Source: Candidatus Tectimicrobiota bacterium | GTDB lineage: Bacteria; UBA8248; JACPRG01 | DNA length: 14,363 nucleotides | Direction: 5' to 3' | Assembly: GCA_016190025.1 (NCBI GenBank) | Contig: JACPRG010000041.1 | Coordinates: 1-14,363, forward strand | Translations under genes and position numbers: made by a program | Part shown: positions 7,788-14,363 of the stretch, one piece after another | How the letters are laid out: the number at the start of each line of letters is the position of its first letter | Position numbering within the stretch: position 1 is the first letter of the stretch | The notes under the pieces: model-generated | The model's input: the letters and a program-made list of their open reading frames with translations, nothing else | Databases searched by the model: none | What the model was told of the DNA's origin: nothing

Positions 7788-8706
7788 GCAGCTCTTCTTT
7801 TCGGTCGATTTCCTCTCCGCCACGGTGCGGCTCTCGGTCCCCCTGGTGTTCTTGAGCGTGGGAGAGCTGTTCGCCGAGCGCTCCGGCGTCGTCAACATCG
7901 GCCTGGAGGGCATGATGCTGTTCGGCGCGTTCGCGGCGGTTGTGGGGACGTTTCTCTGGGGAAACCCGTGGTGGGGCGTCTTGGCCGCAATCGTGGCGGG
8001 CGCCCTTTTGGCCCTCATCCTCGCCTATATTTCCGTCTCGCTGGCGGGCGACCAAATCGTGACGGGAATCGCCCTGAACATCACGGCGCTCGGCCTGACA
8101 ACCTTTTTGAGCCGGACCCTCTGGGGCGTGGGGAAAAATCCCAAGGTGTCAGGATTCAAGCCGTTGGAAATTCCGGGCCTCACCGACCTCCCCGTCCTCG
8201 GCGAGACACTCTTCCATCACTCCCCCCTGGCGTACGTGGCGTTTCTGGTCTTGCCCGTGGCCGCCTGGGTCCTGTTCCGGACCCGGTGGGGGCTTCACAT
8301 CAACGCCATCGGGGAGTACCCCCGGGCCGGCGACAGCGTGGGGATTTCCGTGCCCGGGGTGCGCTACTTGACCATCGTCATCTCCGGGATTTTCGCCGGC
8401 GTCGGGGGCGCCTATCTCTCCCTCAGCCAGCTCGACTCCTTCGTCGAAGGCATGACGGGGGGGCGCGGGTTCATCGCGCTGGCCATCGTCATCGTGGCGA
8501 AGTGGTTTCCCTACCGCGCCGCGGCCGTGGCCCTGCTGTTCGGGGCGACCGAGGCGTTGAGCCTGCGCATGGAGGCCCTGGGGTTCCCCGTCTCTTTCCA
8601 CATCCTTCGCATGCTTCCCTATGCGCTGACCCTGCTGGTGTACGCCGGGGTCGTGGGGAAGACCCGGCAGCCCGCCGCCATCACGATCCCCTACCTGAAG
8701 GACTGA
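7771..8706 (+). CDS. Nucleoside/base ABC importer permease 2 (NupQ/YufQ type)
   Basis: This is the second inner-membrane permease, 311 aa. It opens with the family motif ERSGVVNIGLEGMML (about 37-50), the shorter partner's version of the FNIGGEGQ element in permease 1. It continues with hydrophobic helices and the loop RTRWGLHINAIGEYPRAGDSVGI, typical of the YufQ side of the pair. The start ATG lies inside the end of permease 1, with AGGAG at 7759-7763 and a 7-nt spacer, so translation is probably coupled. It ends 8 nt before the deaminase start, placing that enzyme in the same transcript as the importer. Length and motif order match the family; the substrate follows the shared binding protein. 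Confidence 0.92.
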   Translation: MLGSIEQLFFSVDFLSATVRLSVPLVFLSVGELFAERSGVVNIGLEGMMLFGAFAAVVGTFLWGNPWWGVLAAIVAGALLALILAYISVSLAGDQIVTGIALNITALGLTTFLSRTLWGVGKNPKVSGFKPLEIPGLTDLPVLGETLFHHSPLAYVAFLVLPVAAWVLFRTRWGLHINAIGEYPRAGDSVGISVPGVRYLTIVISGIFAGVGGAYLSLSQLDSFVEGMTGGRGFIALAIVIVAKWFPYRAAAVALLFGATEALSLRMEALGFPVSFHILRMLPYALTLLVYAGVVGKTRQPAAITIPYLKD

Positions 8707-8714
8707 GACGACTC

Positions 8715-10079
8715 ATGGCGAAGACACTGATTCGGGACATCGACTATCTGCTGACGGACACCCGGAAGGAGCCCCTCCGGGGGTGCAGCCTGCTCATCGA
8801 CGGTCCAACCATCGGGTGGATCGGTCGTGAACCCCCGAAGGACCTGCGGCCCGACCGGACGATTGACGGACGGGGCCACCTCTTCCTGCCGGGCCTGATC
8901 AACACGCACCATCACTTCTTCCAATCGCTGACCCGGAACCTCCCGCAATCCCAGGACGCGAAACTGTTCGACTGGATCACCGAGAACTTCAAGGTCTGGC
9001 GCCACCTGGACCACGGGATGGCCGCCGCGGCGGCCAGGACCGTCGCCGCCGAGCTCCTCCTTTCCGGCTGCACGACCTCGGTCGATCACTGCTACATGCA
9101 CCCGCGACACTCTCCCGAGATCGCCGCCCACGAGATCCAGGCCGTGCGGGAGATGGGGCTCCGCTTTCACCTGGCCCGGGGCTCTCTCTCTCCGGGCTTC
9201 GACCTCCATCCCGACATCGTCCAGGACGACGACCTCGTCCACAAAGCGACCCAATCCCTCATCGAAGACTGGCACGAGGCCGGTCCTTTCGGCATGACGC
9301 GGATCTGCGTCGGGCCGTGCAGCCTCTTCAACGCCAGGATGGACCTCTATCGGGAGTCGCGAAAGATGGCCGACAGCTACCCGGGGGTCCAGTGCCACAC
9401 CCACCTCGCCGAGACCCGGGACGAAGACGCGTTCTGCCTCGGCCGATTCGGCAAGCGCCCGTTCGACCTGATGGAAGAAGTCGGCTGGGTGGACGGGCGT
9501 TGCTTTCACGCCCACAGCGTGTGGCTCGACGACGGCGAGGTGGGGCGGATGGCGACGGCCGGGGCGGGCGTCGCCCACTGCCCCGTCAGCAACATGCGCC
9601 TGGGCTCGGGGATCGCCCCCATCGTGGGCATGCTCCGCGCCGGCGTCCACGTGGGCCTCGGGGTCGACGGCAGCGCCAGCAACGACGCCTCGCACCTCTT
9701 CGACGAGACCCGGCAAAGCCTGTTGATTCAGCGGATCCGCTACTCGGAGTCCGACATCACGGCCCGCGACGTGCTGACGATCGCCACCCGGGGAGGCGCC
9801 GCCGTCCTAGGGAGGGACGACATCGGCACGCTGGCGCCGGGCAAGGCCGCCGACGTGATCGGCGTGAGACTGAACCAGATCCAGTTCGCGGGCGCGGTTC
9901 ACGATTACGTCGCCGCCCTGATCTTTTGCGGAGTCCCCAGGGTGGACTATTCGTTCGTCAACGGCGAGATGCGGGTCGAGAAGGGCGAGGTGGTCGGCGT
10001 GGACCTGGAGGAGGTGATCGCCCGGCAGAACGAGATGGCCCTGAGAATCGTCAAGAAGGCCGCCGAGGCCGCCCGCTGA
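8715..10079 (+). CDS. 8-oxoguanine deaminase-like amidohydrolase
   Basis: This is a cytoplasmic zinc hydrolase, 454 aa, of the ATZ/TRZ group. It strongly resembles characterised 8-oxoguanine deaminase (PA0142 type), which converts 8-oxoguanine to urate and ammonia. Family blocks in order: PGLINTHHHFFQSLTR with HxH at His65 and His67; LFDWITENFKVW; ELLLSGCTTSVDHCYMHP (113-130); VGPCSLF; CHTHLAETRDEDAFCLGRFG with His230 and Glu233; HAHSVWLDD with His267; CPVSNMRLGSGI; and GLGVDGSASNDASHLFDETRQ with metal Asp318. The frame is open far upstream (to 7968), but that part is a shadow of permease 2. The ATG at 8715 begins the family's N-terminal strand, with AAGGA at 8698-8702, a rather long 12-nt spacer. 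It sits last in the importer operon, suggesting the imported compound or its product is deaminated here. Hydroxyatrazine-type substrates are the main alternative within this family. Confidence 0.88.
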   Translation: MAKTLIRDIDYLLTDTRKEPLRGCSLLIDGPTIGWIGREPPKDLRPDRTIDGRGHLFLPGLINTHHHFFQSLTRNLPQSQDAKLFDWITENFKVWRHLDHGMAAAAARTVAAELLLSGCTTSVDHCYMHPRHSPEIAAHEIQAVREMGLRFHLARGSLSPGFDLHPDIVQDDDLVHKATQSLIEDWHEAGPFGMTRICVGPCSLFNARMDLYRESRKMADSYPGVQCHTHLAETRDEDAFCLGRFGKRPFDLMEEVGWVDGRCFHAHSVWLDDGEVGRMATAGAGVAHCPVSNMRLGSGIAPIVGMLRAGVHVGLGVDGSASNDASHLFDETRQSLLIQRIRYSESDITARDVLTIATRGGAAVLGRDDIGTLAPGKAADVIGVRLNQIQFAGAVHDYVAALIFCGVPRVDYSFVNGEMRVEKGEVVGVDLEEVIARQNEMALRIVKKAAEAAR

Positions 10080-10926
10080 CGCCCGGCGTCTGGCCCGACG
10101 GCGCCTGGGGCTCCACGATCCGGCGATAGAGCCCGGGCTTCCTCCAGGCATCCATGAGACCCGGGATTGTCCGGTAAGGCTTGGGGTGGACCAGTTCTTC
10201 CCGGGTCTCCCGCAGGTACTTCAGGCGGTCGATGTCCAGGTCGGCGAAGACAAGGCCCGGGGTGTCCCGCTCCGCGAGAAGCCCTTCGGGCCCGGCGATG
10301 GCCGTGATGCCGCTTTCCATCCCGAACAGGTTCTGGCACATCACGGTGTAGACGTAGTTTTCGATGGCGCGCGCGCGGACCAGAACCCGCCAGGACTCCG
10401 AAAGCTCATAGAACACGCCGCCCGCGGGGTAAAAGAGGATGTCGGCTCCGCCCAGGGCCAGGACCCGCGACAACTCGGGCGAGAAAACCTCGGAGCAAAC
10501 CAGAAGACCCACGTTGCCGAAAGGGGTCTCCAGGACCTTGAGCTCGTCCCCCTCGCGGACGCGCCGGCCGAACAGGGGCACGTCCACCCCGTCCCCCGCG
10601 CTCTGACACCGCCTGTACCGGTACACCCGCTCCCCGGAAGGGCCGTAGAGATCCAGCACGTTGTAGAAGGCCTCGGGGCCCGCCTCTTCCAGGCGGCCCG
10701 CGATGATGTACACGCCGTGCGCCTTGGCCGCGGATGCGAGGTCCCCGGTGGGATCGAAATCCATGGGACCGGAATAGGGCCCTGGATATCCCTCGGGGAA
10801 ACAGACGAACCGGGCGCCTCCCTGCGCCGCCCGGCGGATATCGTCGAGGGCCGCCGCGAGGTTCTCGGGCTCCCGGTCCCGGGTACGCGTCAAAGGCTGT
10901 ACGGCGGCCACGCGAACCAGCGCCAT
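10051..10926 (-). CDS. Carbon-nitrogen hydrolase, nitrilase superfamily, with altered catalytic Lys
   Basis: The protein, 291 aa, has the nitrilase-superfamily order: start MALVRVAAVQP, the Glu in CFPEGYPGP (Glu45), a central GERVYRYRRCQ segment (98-108), the nucleophile in LLVCSEVFSPE (Cys144), and ARAIENYVYTVMCQN (about 183-197). Members hydrolyse nitriles or amides, often freeing ammonia. The third catalytic residue is normally Lys in a YRK motif; here the best alignment gives Tyr104-Arg105-Arg106, so Lys appears replaced by Arg. Activity may be changed or lost. GGAGGGAGGG lies just before the ATG (10939-10930), supporting the start. The gene is monocistronic or the distal member of the dpp-type block, 225 bp downstream of the dppF-like gene. 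Its last 29 bp overlap the opposite-strand deaminase gene. It has no signal peptide, so it is cytoplasmic. Substrate unknown. Confidence 0.86.
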   Translation of the reverse strand: MALVRVAAVQPLTRTRDREPENLAAALDDIRRAAQGGARFVCFPEGYPGPYSGPMDFDPTGDLASAAKAHGVYIIAGRLEEAGPEAFYNVLDLYGPSGERVYRYRRCQSAGDGVDVPLFGRRVREGDELKVLETPFGNVGLLVCSEVFSPELSRVLALGGADILFYPAGGVFYELSESWRVLVRARAIENYVYTVMCQNLFGMESGITAIAGPEGLLAERDTPGLVFADLDIDRLKYLRETREELVHPKPYRTIPGLMDAWRKPGLYRRIVEPQAPSGQTPGVSGRPRRPS

Positions 10927-10973
10927 TCACCCTCCCTCCGTCGCAACCGGTGACAACGGAAACAAGAGAGCAA

Positions 10974-11005
10974 GCGCGCCGGGGAGGTTTTTCCGGCCGG
11001 CGCGC
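10974..11005 (-). terminator. Possible terminator or attenuator hairpin between dppF-like and C-N hydrolase genes
   Basis: GCGCGCCGG (10974-10982) and CCGGCGCGC (10997-11005) are exact reverse complements, a 9-bp GC stem with a 14-nt loop. Read on the minus strand it is followed by TTGCTCTCTTGTTTCC, which is T-rich but broken by C and G. It could end the importer transcript or attenuate read-through into the hydrolase gene. On the plus strand no T-run follows. The rest of the 10927-11151 gap shows no gene and no convincing promoter. Confidence 0.4.
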
Positions 11006-11151
11006 GCCCCTCGATCTCCTCCGGACCCGTTTGGACCGCCCGTATCGCTGAGAAAGGTCGGGAGACTCACGATGCCTCAGCGCGATTCTACACCCAATGA
11101 CGCACGCGCCGTCCGGCGGAAAAGGCGGCCTGCCGATGAGGGCGCCTCCTC

Positions 11152-12186
11152 TCAAGCGCCCCGCTTCGGATTGGCCCGGACGGCCCAGGGGGCGAGGTGC
11201 GCCGCGCCTCCGGGAAGGCTGTCCACCGCATCGACCCGGTAGCAGGCGACGGAGTGGCCCTCTCCCTGGGGCTCCAGGGGGGGATGGGCCTCCTCGCACC
11301 GGGGGGCGGCCAGGGGGCACCGCGAGTAGAGATAGCAGCCCGCCGGAAGGTGAATCGGGCTCGGGATCTCGCCCTGCAGGACAAAGGGGCTCCTTCGGAC
11401 GTTGGGATCGGGGGCGAGATAGGAGGACAACAGGGCGCGCGAGTACGGGTGGCGGGGATTTTGGAACAGCATCTCGGTCGGGGCCTGCTCCACGATCTTT
11501 CCCAGATACATGACCGCCACCTCCGAACTGATGAACCGCACGGTGGCCAGGTCATGGGAGATGAAAAGGTAGGTCAGGCTCAGCTCCTGCCGCAGCCGGA
11601 TGAGGAGATGCATGATCTCGGCCCGCGCGGGGGGATCGAGGGCGGAGGTGGGCTCGTCGAGCACCAGCAAGTCCGGCCGGGCGGCCATGGCCCGGCCGAT
11701 CGCCACCCGCTGGGCCTGCCCTCCGCTGATCTGTCCGGGGTAAAGGTCCAACAGGCCGTCCGCCAGGCCGACCTGACGGGCCACCTCCCGCATCCGGTCC
11801 CGCTGGGCGGCGCGGGAGAGCTCCCGGAAAAAGAGCCGGATGGGCTCCAGGAGCGTGTCGCGGACGCACATCCGGGGGTTCAGCGAATCGTGCGGCTCCT
11901 GAAACACGATCTGGACCCGAGCGCGGTAGGGTCGAAGGGCCTTCGCGCTCAGGTGGGAGATCCGATCGCCCTGGAAGAAAATCTCACCGGAGGTCGCCTT
12001 TTCCAGGCCGACGATGCAGCGTCCCACAGTGGTCTTGCCCGACCCGCTCTCCCCCACCAGCCCCAGCGTCCGTCCCTGCCGAATCTGCAGAGAGACGCCG
12101 TTGACGGCGCGCACCACCACCTTCCGCCCGCGCGTCGTGACCGGGAAATGCTTGACCAACTGCTCCACGCGCAGCAACGGGGTCAT
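11152..12186 (-). CDS. Dipeptide/oligopeptide-class ABC transporter ATPase (DppF/OppF type)
   Basis: This is a cytoplasmic ATPase, 344 aa, powering a peptide/nickel-class importer. All catalytic elements are intact: Walker A GESGSGKT (45-52), Q-loop Gln96 in IVFQEPHDSLNP, signature ISGGQAQR (153-160), Walker B LLVLDEPT (173-180) with Glu178, and switch His211 in FISHDL. The C-terminal oligopeptide extension (from about 245, HPYSRALLSS) carries four cysteines, Cys284, Cys290, Cys297 and Cys315. This CX5CX6CXnC pattern is seen in DppD/OppD/OppF tails, and a [4Fe-4S] cluster has been described at it in a DppD structure. It starts 10 nt after the dppD-like stop, and its ribosome site AGGAG (12198-12194) overlaps that stop codon, so translation is coupled. 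Its partner is catalytically degenerate, so this subunit likely supplies most of the hydrolytic machinery. Confidence 0.92.
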   Translation of the reverse strand: MTPLLRVEQLVKHFPVTTRGRKVVVRAVNGVSLQIRQGRTLGLVGESGSGKTTVGRCIVGLEKATSGEIFFQGDRISHLSAKALRPYRARVQIVFQEPHDSLNPRMCVRDTLLEPIRLFFRELSRAAQRDRMREVARQVGLADGLLDLYPGQISGGQAQRVAIGRAMAARPDLLVLDEPTSALDPPARAEIMHLLIRLRQELSLTYLFISHDLATVRFISSEVAVMYLGKIVEQAPTEMLFQNPRHPYSRALLSSYLAPDPNVRRSPFVLQGEIPSPIHLPAGCYLYSRCPLAAPRCEEAHPPLEPQGEGHSVACYRVDAVDSLPGGAAHLAPWAVRANPKRGA

Positions 12187-12196
12187 CGCGCGGCTC

Positions 12197-12997
12197 CTAG
12201 CCTCCGGCCTGGCGCTCGAAGGCGCCGGCGCCCAGCAAAGACTTGCTGTAAGGATGCGCCGGCCGCGCGAAGAAGTCCTTCACCGCGGCGAACTCGACGA
12301 CCCGGCCCTCGCGGAGGACCGCCACCTTGTCGCAGTAGTGGGCCACCACCCCCAGGTCCCGGGTCGTGATCAGGGCGGCCAGTCCCTTGCTCTGCAAGAG
12401 CTCGTGGATGAGGTCGAGGATCTGCACCTGGATGGTCACGTCCAGGCCGCTGGTGGGCGCGTCGGCGATGAGGAGCTTCGGGTCGCAGGCCAGGGCCAGG
12501 GCGATCACGATCCGCTGGGCCATCCCCCCGCTCAACTGGTGGGGGTAGGCCGCCATGCGGCGGGGCGGGTCCGGGATGCCGACCGCCTCCAGCATCTGGA
12601 GGGCCTTCGCCGCGGCCTCTTTTCGCCCCAGGGGCTGATGGGCCAGGAACACGTGGATGAGCTGCTCGCCCACGGTGGCGACGGGATTCAGGTGCGCCCG
12701 GGGGTTGGAAGCGATCAGGGCGATTTCCCTGCCCCGCAACTTCTGGAGCTCCTCCTCGGGCGCCTGACAGAGGTCCACGCCCCGATACCGGATGCTCCCC
12801 GCCTCCACCTGGCCCGGCGGCTGGAGGAGACCCAGGATCGACCAGGCCAGCACCGACTTGCCCGAGCCGGATTCCCCCACCAGGCCGACCCGCTCCCCCG
12901 ACTGGACGGCCAGGTCCACACCCTTCAACACCGTCACTCCCCCCGTGTCCGTCGGGAACCGGACGTGGAGGTTGTCCACTTCCAGCAGAGGCGCCAT
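12197..12997 (-). CDS. Dipeptide/oligopeptide-class ABC ATPase (DppD type), catalytically degenerate and short
   Basis: The protein, 266 aa, is clearly a DppD/OppD-type nucleotide-binding domain: Walker A GESGSGKS (41-48), signature QLSGGMAQR (154-162), D-loop SGLDVTIQ (183-190). Three coupling or catalytic residues are changed. The Q-loop reads LIASNPRAHLNP with Ser97 in place of Gln (nt 12709-12707). Walker B reads LLIADAPT with Ala180 in place of Glu (12460-12458). The switch region reads LITTRDLGVVAHYCD with Arg213 in place of His (12361-12359). It also stops soon after HPYSKSLLG, without the roughly 60-residue cysteine-bearing tail found in the partner and in typical DppD (about 320 aa or more). 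The reading frame, spacing and motifs on both sides are otherwise normal, so this looks like a specialised subunit rather than a decaying gene. The start at 12997 lies 4 nt after the dppC-like stop. Confidence 0.9.
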   Translation of the reverse strand: MAPLLEVDNLHVRFPTDTGGVTVLKGVDLAVQSGERVGLVGESGSGKSVLAWSILGLLQPPGQVEAGSIRYRGVDLCQAPEEELQKLRGREIALIASNPRAHLNPVATVGEQLIHVFLAHQPLGRKEAAAKALQMLEAVGIPDPPRRMAAYPHQLSGGMAQRIVIALALACDPKLLIADAPTSGLDVTIQVQILDLIHELLQSKGLAALITTRDLGVVAHYCDKVAVLREGRVVEFAAVKDFFARPAHPYSKSLLGAGAFERQAGG

Positions 12998-13001
12998 GGC
13001 T

Positions 13002-13850
13002 TCATCCCCCCGGCGCCAGGAGCCGCTTCATGCTGTCCCCCACCAAGGCGAAACCCAGAATGAAGACGGCGATGGCAAGCCCGGGGAAAAAGGAGATCCA
13101 CCACTCTCCGGTGACCATGTTTTCGGCCCCGGTGCTGATGATGGAGCCCCACTCGGGGGTGGGGACGCGCACGCCGGCCCCCACGAAGCTGAGGCCCGCG
13201 GTGAGGAGGATCGCAAACCCGATGCTGATGGAGGCCTGGATCAGGGAAGGCGCGTAGGCGTTGGGCAGGATGTACGTGAACGCCAGGTTCCACTCGCTTT
13301 TTCCCATGCAGCGGCCCGCCTCCACAAAGGGCTTGTTCCGCAGGACCAAGACGCTGCTCCGCGTGAGCCGAAGGAAGATCGGCATATTGACGAAGGCGAT
13401 GACGTAAACCAGATTCGTGATCTTCTGCCCGGTCAGGGCGACCAGAACCAGGGCCAAAACGAAAACCGGAAAGGCCTGGATGAGGTCGGCCATCCGCAGG
13501 ATGACCGCGCTTCCCCACCCCCGGTAGAAGCCCGCCAGGACCCCCAGGGGGACGCCCAGGAGGATGGACAGGACCGTCCCCAGGATCGCGATGGAGAGAT
13601 CCACGCGGGACGCCCAGACCACGCGGGAGAAGACGTCCATCCCCGTCGCATCGGTCCCGAACCAGTGGGTCAGATTCGGGGGCTGGAGGGTGTCAAAGGG
13701 GTTCGGGGCCTCGGGGGGAAAGGGAGCGATGAGCGGGGCGAAAATCATCAGGGCGAAGCCCAGCCCCACGATGACGTACCCCGTCAGCCAGAGGGGGTTT
13801 CCCCGGATAACCCGCCCCAAAAAGCCCAGACGACTCAGGACGCCTTTCAT
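13002..13850 (-). CDS. Dipeptide/oligopeptide-class ABC transporter permease (DppC/OppC type)
   Basis: This is an inner-membrane permease, 282 aa, usual for the family. An N-terminal membrane helix (about 22-43) is followed by the periplasmic FGTDATGMDVFSRVVWASR block (64-82), a hallmark of DppC-type proteins. Several helices follow, then the EAA-type coupling loop EAGRCMGKSEWNLAFTYILPN (177-197), which docks on the ATPases, and the late GLSFVGAGVRVPTPEWGSII block. It begins 3 nt after the dppB-like stop (TAG CGT ATG) with no strong ribosome site, so translation is probably coupled. It forms the transmembrane heterodimer with the dppB-like product. Transported compound unknown: peptides, nickel chelates and other amide-containing solutes are all known for this class. 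Confidence 0.93.
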   Translation of the reverse strand: MKGVLSRLGFLGRVIRGNPLWLTGYVIVGLGFALMIFAPLIAPFPPEAPNPFDTLQPPNLTHWFGTDATGMDVFSRVVWASRVDLSIAILGTVLSILLGVPLGVLAGFYRGWGSAVILRMADLIQAFPVFVLALVLVALTGQKITNLVYVIAFVNMPIFLRLTRSSVLVLRNKPFVEAGRCMGKSEWNLAFTYILPNAYAPSLIQASISIGFAILLTAGLSFVGAGVRVPTPEWGSIISTGAENMVTGEWWISFFPGLAIAVFILGFALVGDSMKRLLAPGG

Positions 13851-13853
13851 ACG

Positions 13854-14363
13854 CTAGAACTCGATGCGCGGGTCGGCGAAAAGGTACAGGATGTCCACCG
13901 CCAAATACACCAAGACGGAGAACACGGCCGCCAGCAGCACGAACCCCTGGATGGCCGCGAAATCCATATAGACGATGGACTGGACGGCGTACTGCCCGAT
14001 CCCGGCCCAGGAAAAGATGGTCTCCACCAGCACCGCCCCCCCCAGCAGGTATCCGTACATGATGGCCACGATGGTGATCACCGGCGGAAGGGAGTTTCTG
14101 AAGGCATAGGCCGTCGTGCGGAAACGGGACAGCCCGCAGGCCCGCGCGAAACGGACGACCCCCCCCTCCTGGTTCTCCTTCATCGCAGCGTAAACGACCT
14201 TCACCAGGATGGGCGAATACACCAGCGACAGGGTGGCGACCGGAAGGGCCAGGTAATAGAGGGACGACCCCAGGGCCGTCCAGTTTCCCGTGAGAAGGCC
14301 GTCCAGCACGTACATCCCGGTGATCCGGGCGGGGGGCCCGACCGCCGGGTCGATTCGCCCGAA
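13854..14363 (-). CDS. Dipeptide/oligopeptide-class ABC transporter permease (DppB/OppB type), 5'-truncated by window edge
   Basis: The frame is open to the right edge, giving the C-terminal 169 residues of a protein that is normally 310-340 aa. The visible part starts GRIDPAVGPPARITGM and continues LDGLLTGNW, the periplasmic segment typical of DppB just before the LPVATLSL helix. It has the coupling loop RACGLSRFRTTAYAF followed by RNSLPPVI, a GGAVLVETIFSWAGIGQYAV block, and ends DILYLFADPRIEF, all characteristic. An internal ATG at 14315 is not the start, because coding continues upstream without a stop. The rest of the gene, and perhaps the substrate-binding protein gene, should lie beyond the window. 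Confidence 0.93.
   Translation of the reverse strand, partial: FGRIDPAVGPPARITGMYVLDGLLTGNWTALGSSLYYLALPVATLSLVYSPILVKVVYAAMKENQEGGVVRFARACGLSRFRTTAYAFRNSLPPVITIVAIMYGYLLGGAVLVETIFSWAGIGQYAVQSIVYMDFAAIQGFVLLAAVFSVLVYLAVDILYLFADPRIEF

Noticed and set aside
7968..8714. Long in-frame extension upstream of the 8-oxoguanine deaminase-like gene
   Set aside because: It is a different frame of permease 2, Arg/Gly/Pro-rich and without motifs. Family similarity begins at the ATG at 8715, so no permease-deaminase fusion is claimed.
10080..10100. Possible plus-strand terminator after the deaminase gene (CGTC/GACG)
   Set aside because: Only four base pairs and no T-run; it lies inside the coding sequence of the opposite gene.
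11140..11161. Six-bp inverted repeat GGGCGC/GCGCCC around the dppF-like stop codon
   Set aside because: Short stem, GC-only, and no T-run on the minus strand; not distinguishable from chance.
1..14363. CRISPR array, tRNA, rRNA, insertion sequence or phage gene
   Set aside because: No regularly spaced repeats with unique spacers, no recognisable RNA gene sequence, no transposase or integrase motifs, and no terminal inverted repeats were seen on either strand.

Overview
The window is a GC-rich, densely coding stretch of bacterial chromosome, with C or G at most third codon positions. It carries two metabolic and transport gene blocks that converge near position 10,060. The solute-binding protein has a plain Sec signal peptide with no lipobox cysteine, which fits a diderm (Gram-negative type) cell. 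No rRNA, tRNA or marker gene is present, so I do not name a taxon. The style resembles high-GC environmental lineages rich in ABC importers and molybdenum hydroxylases. I see no mobile element, phage gene, CRISPR array or integrase.

The plus-strand block (left edge to 10,079) runs in this order: an ATZ/TRZ-type amidohydrolase cut by the left edge; a molybdenum hydroxylase large subunit of the xanthine dehydrogenase family; a complete BMP/NupNOPQ-type nucleoside or base ABC importer (periplasmic binding protein, double-ATPase, two permeases); and a second amidohydrolase that closely resembles 8-oxoguanine deaminase. The four genes from the ATPase to the deaminase overlap or lie within 8 nt of each other. 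The binding-protein gene is set apart on both sides by non-coding gaps. The upstream gap holds an 11-bp tandem repeat and an 8-bp hairpin. The downstream gap holds a perfect 34-bp palindrome. The likely logic is import of a purine or purine-like N-heterocycle, hydrolytic deamination, and molybdenum-dependent hydroxylation towards urate-like products.

The minus-strand block (right edge down to 10,051) is a dipeptide/oligopeptide/nickel-class ABC importer in the order dppB (cut by the right edge), dppC, dppD-like, dppF-like, followed after a 225-bp gap by a nitrilase-superfamily carbon-nitrogen hydrolase. No substrate-binding protein for this importer is inside the window; it may lie beyond the right edge. 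The end of the hydrolase gene overlaps the end of the deaminase gene by 29 bp, tail to tail.

The strongest oddities are these: a DppD-like ATPase that has lost its Q-loop Gln, Walker B Glu and H-loop His while keeping Walker A and signature motifs; the long palindrome between the binding-protein and ATPase genes; a nitrilase homologue with Arg where the catalytic Lys is expected; and a xanthine-dehydrogenase-like subunit without the purine-contacting Glu known from bovine XDH. I did not find clear evidence of a wholly new kind of system. The best candidate is the N-heterocycle salvage module taken as a whole.
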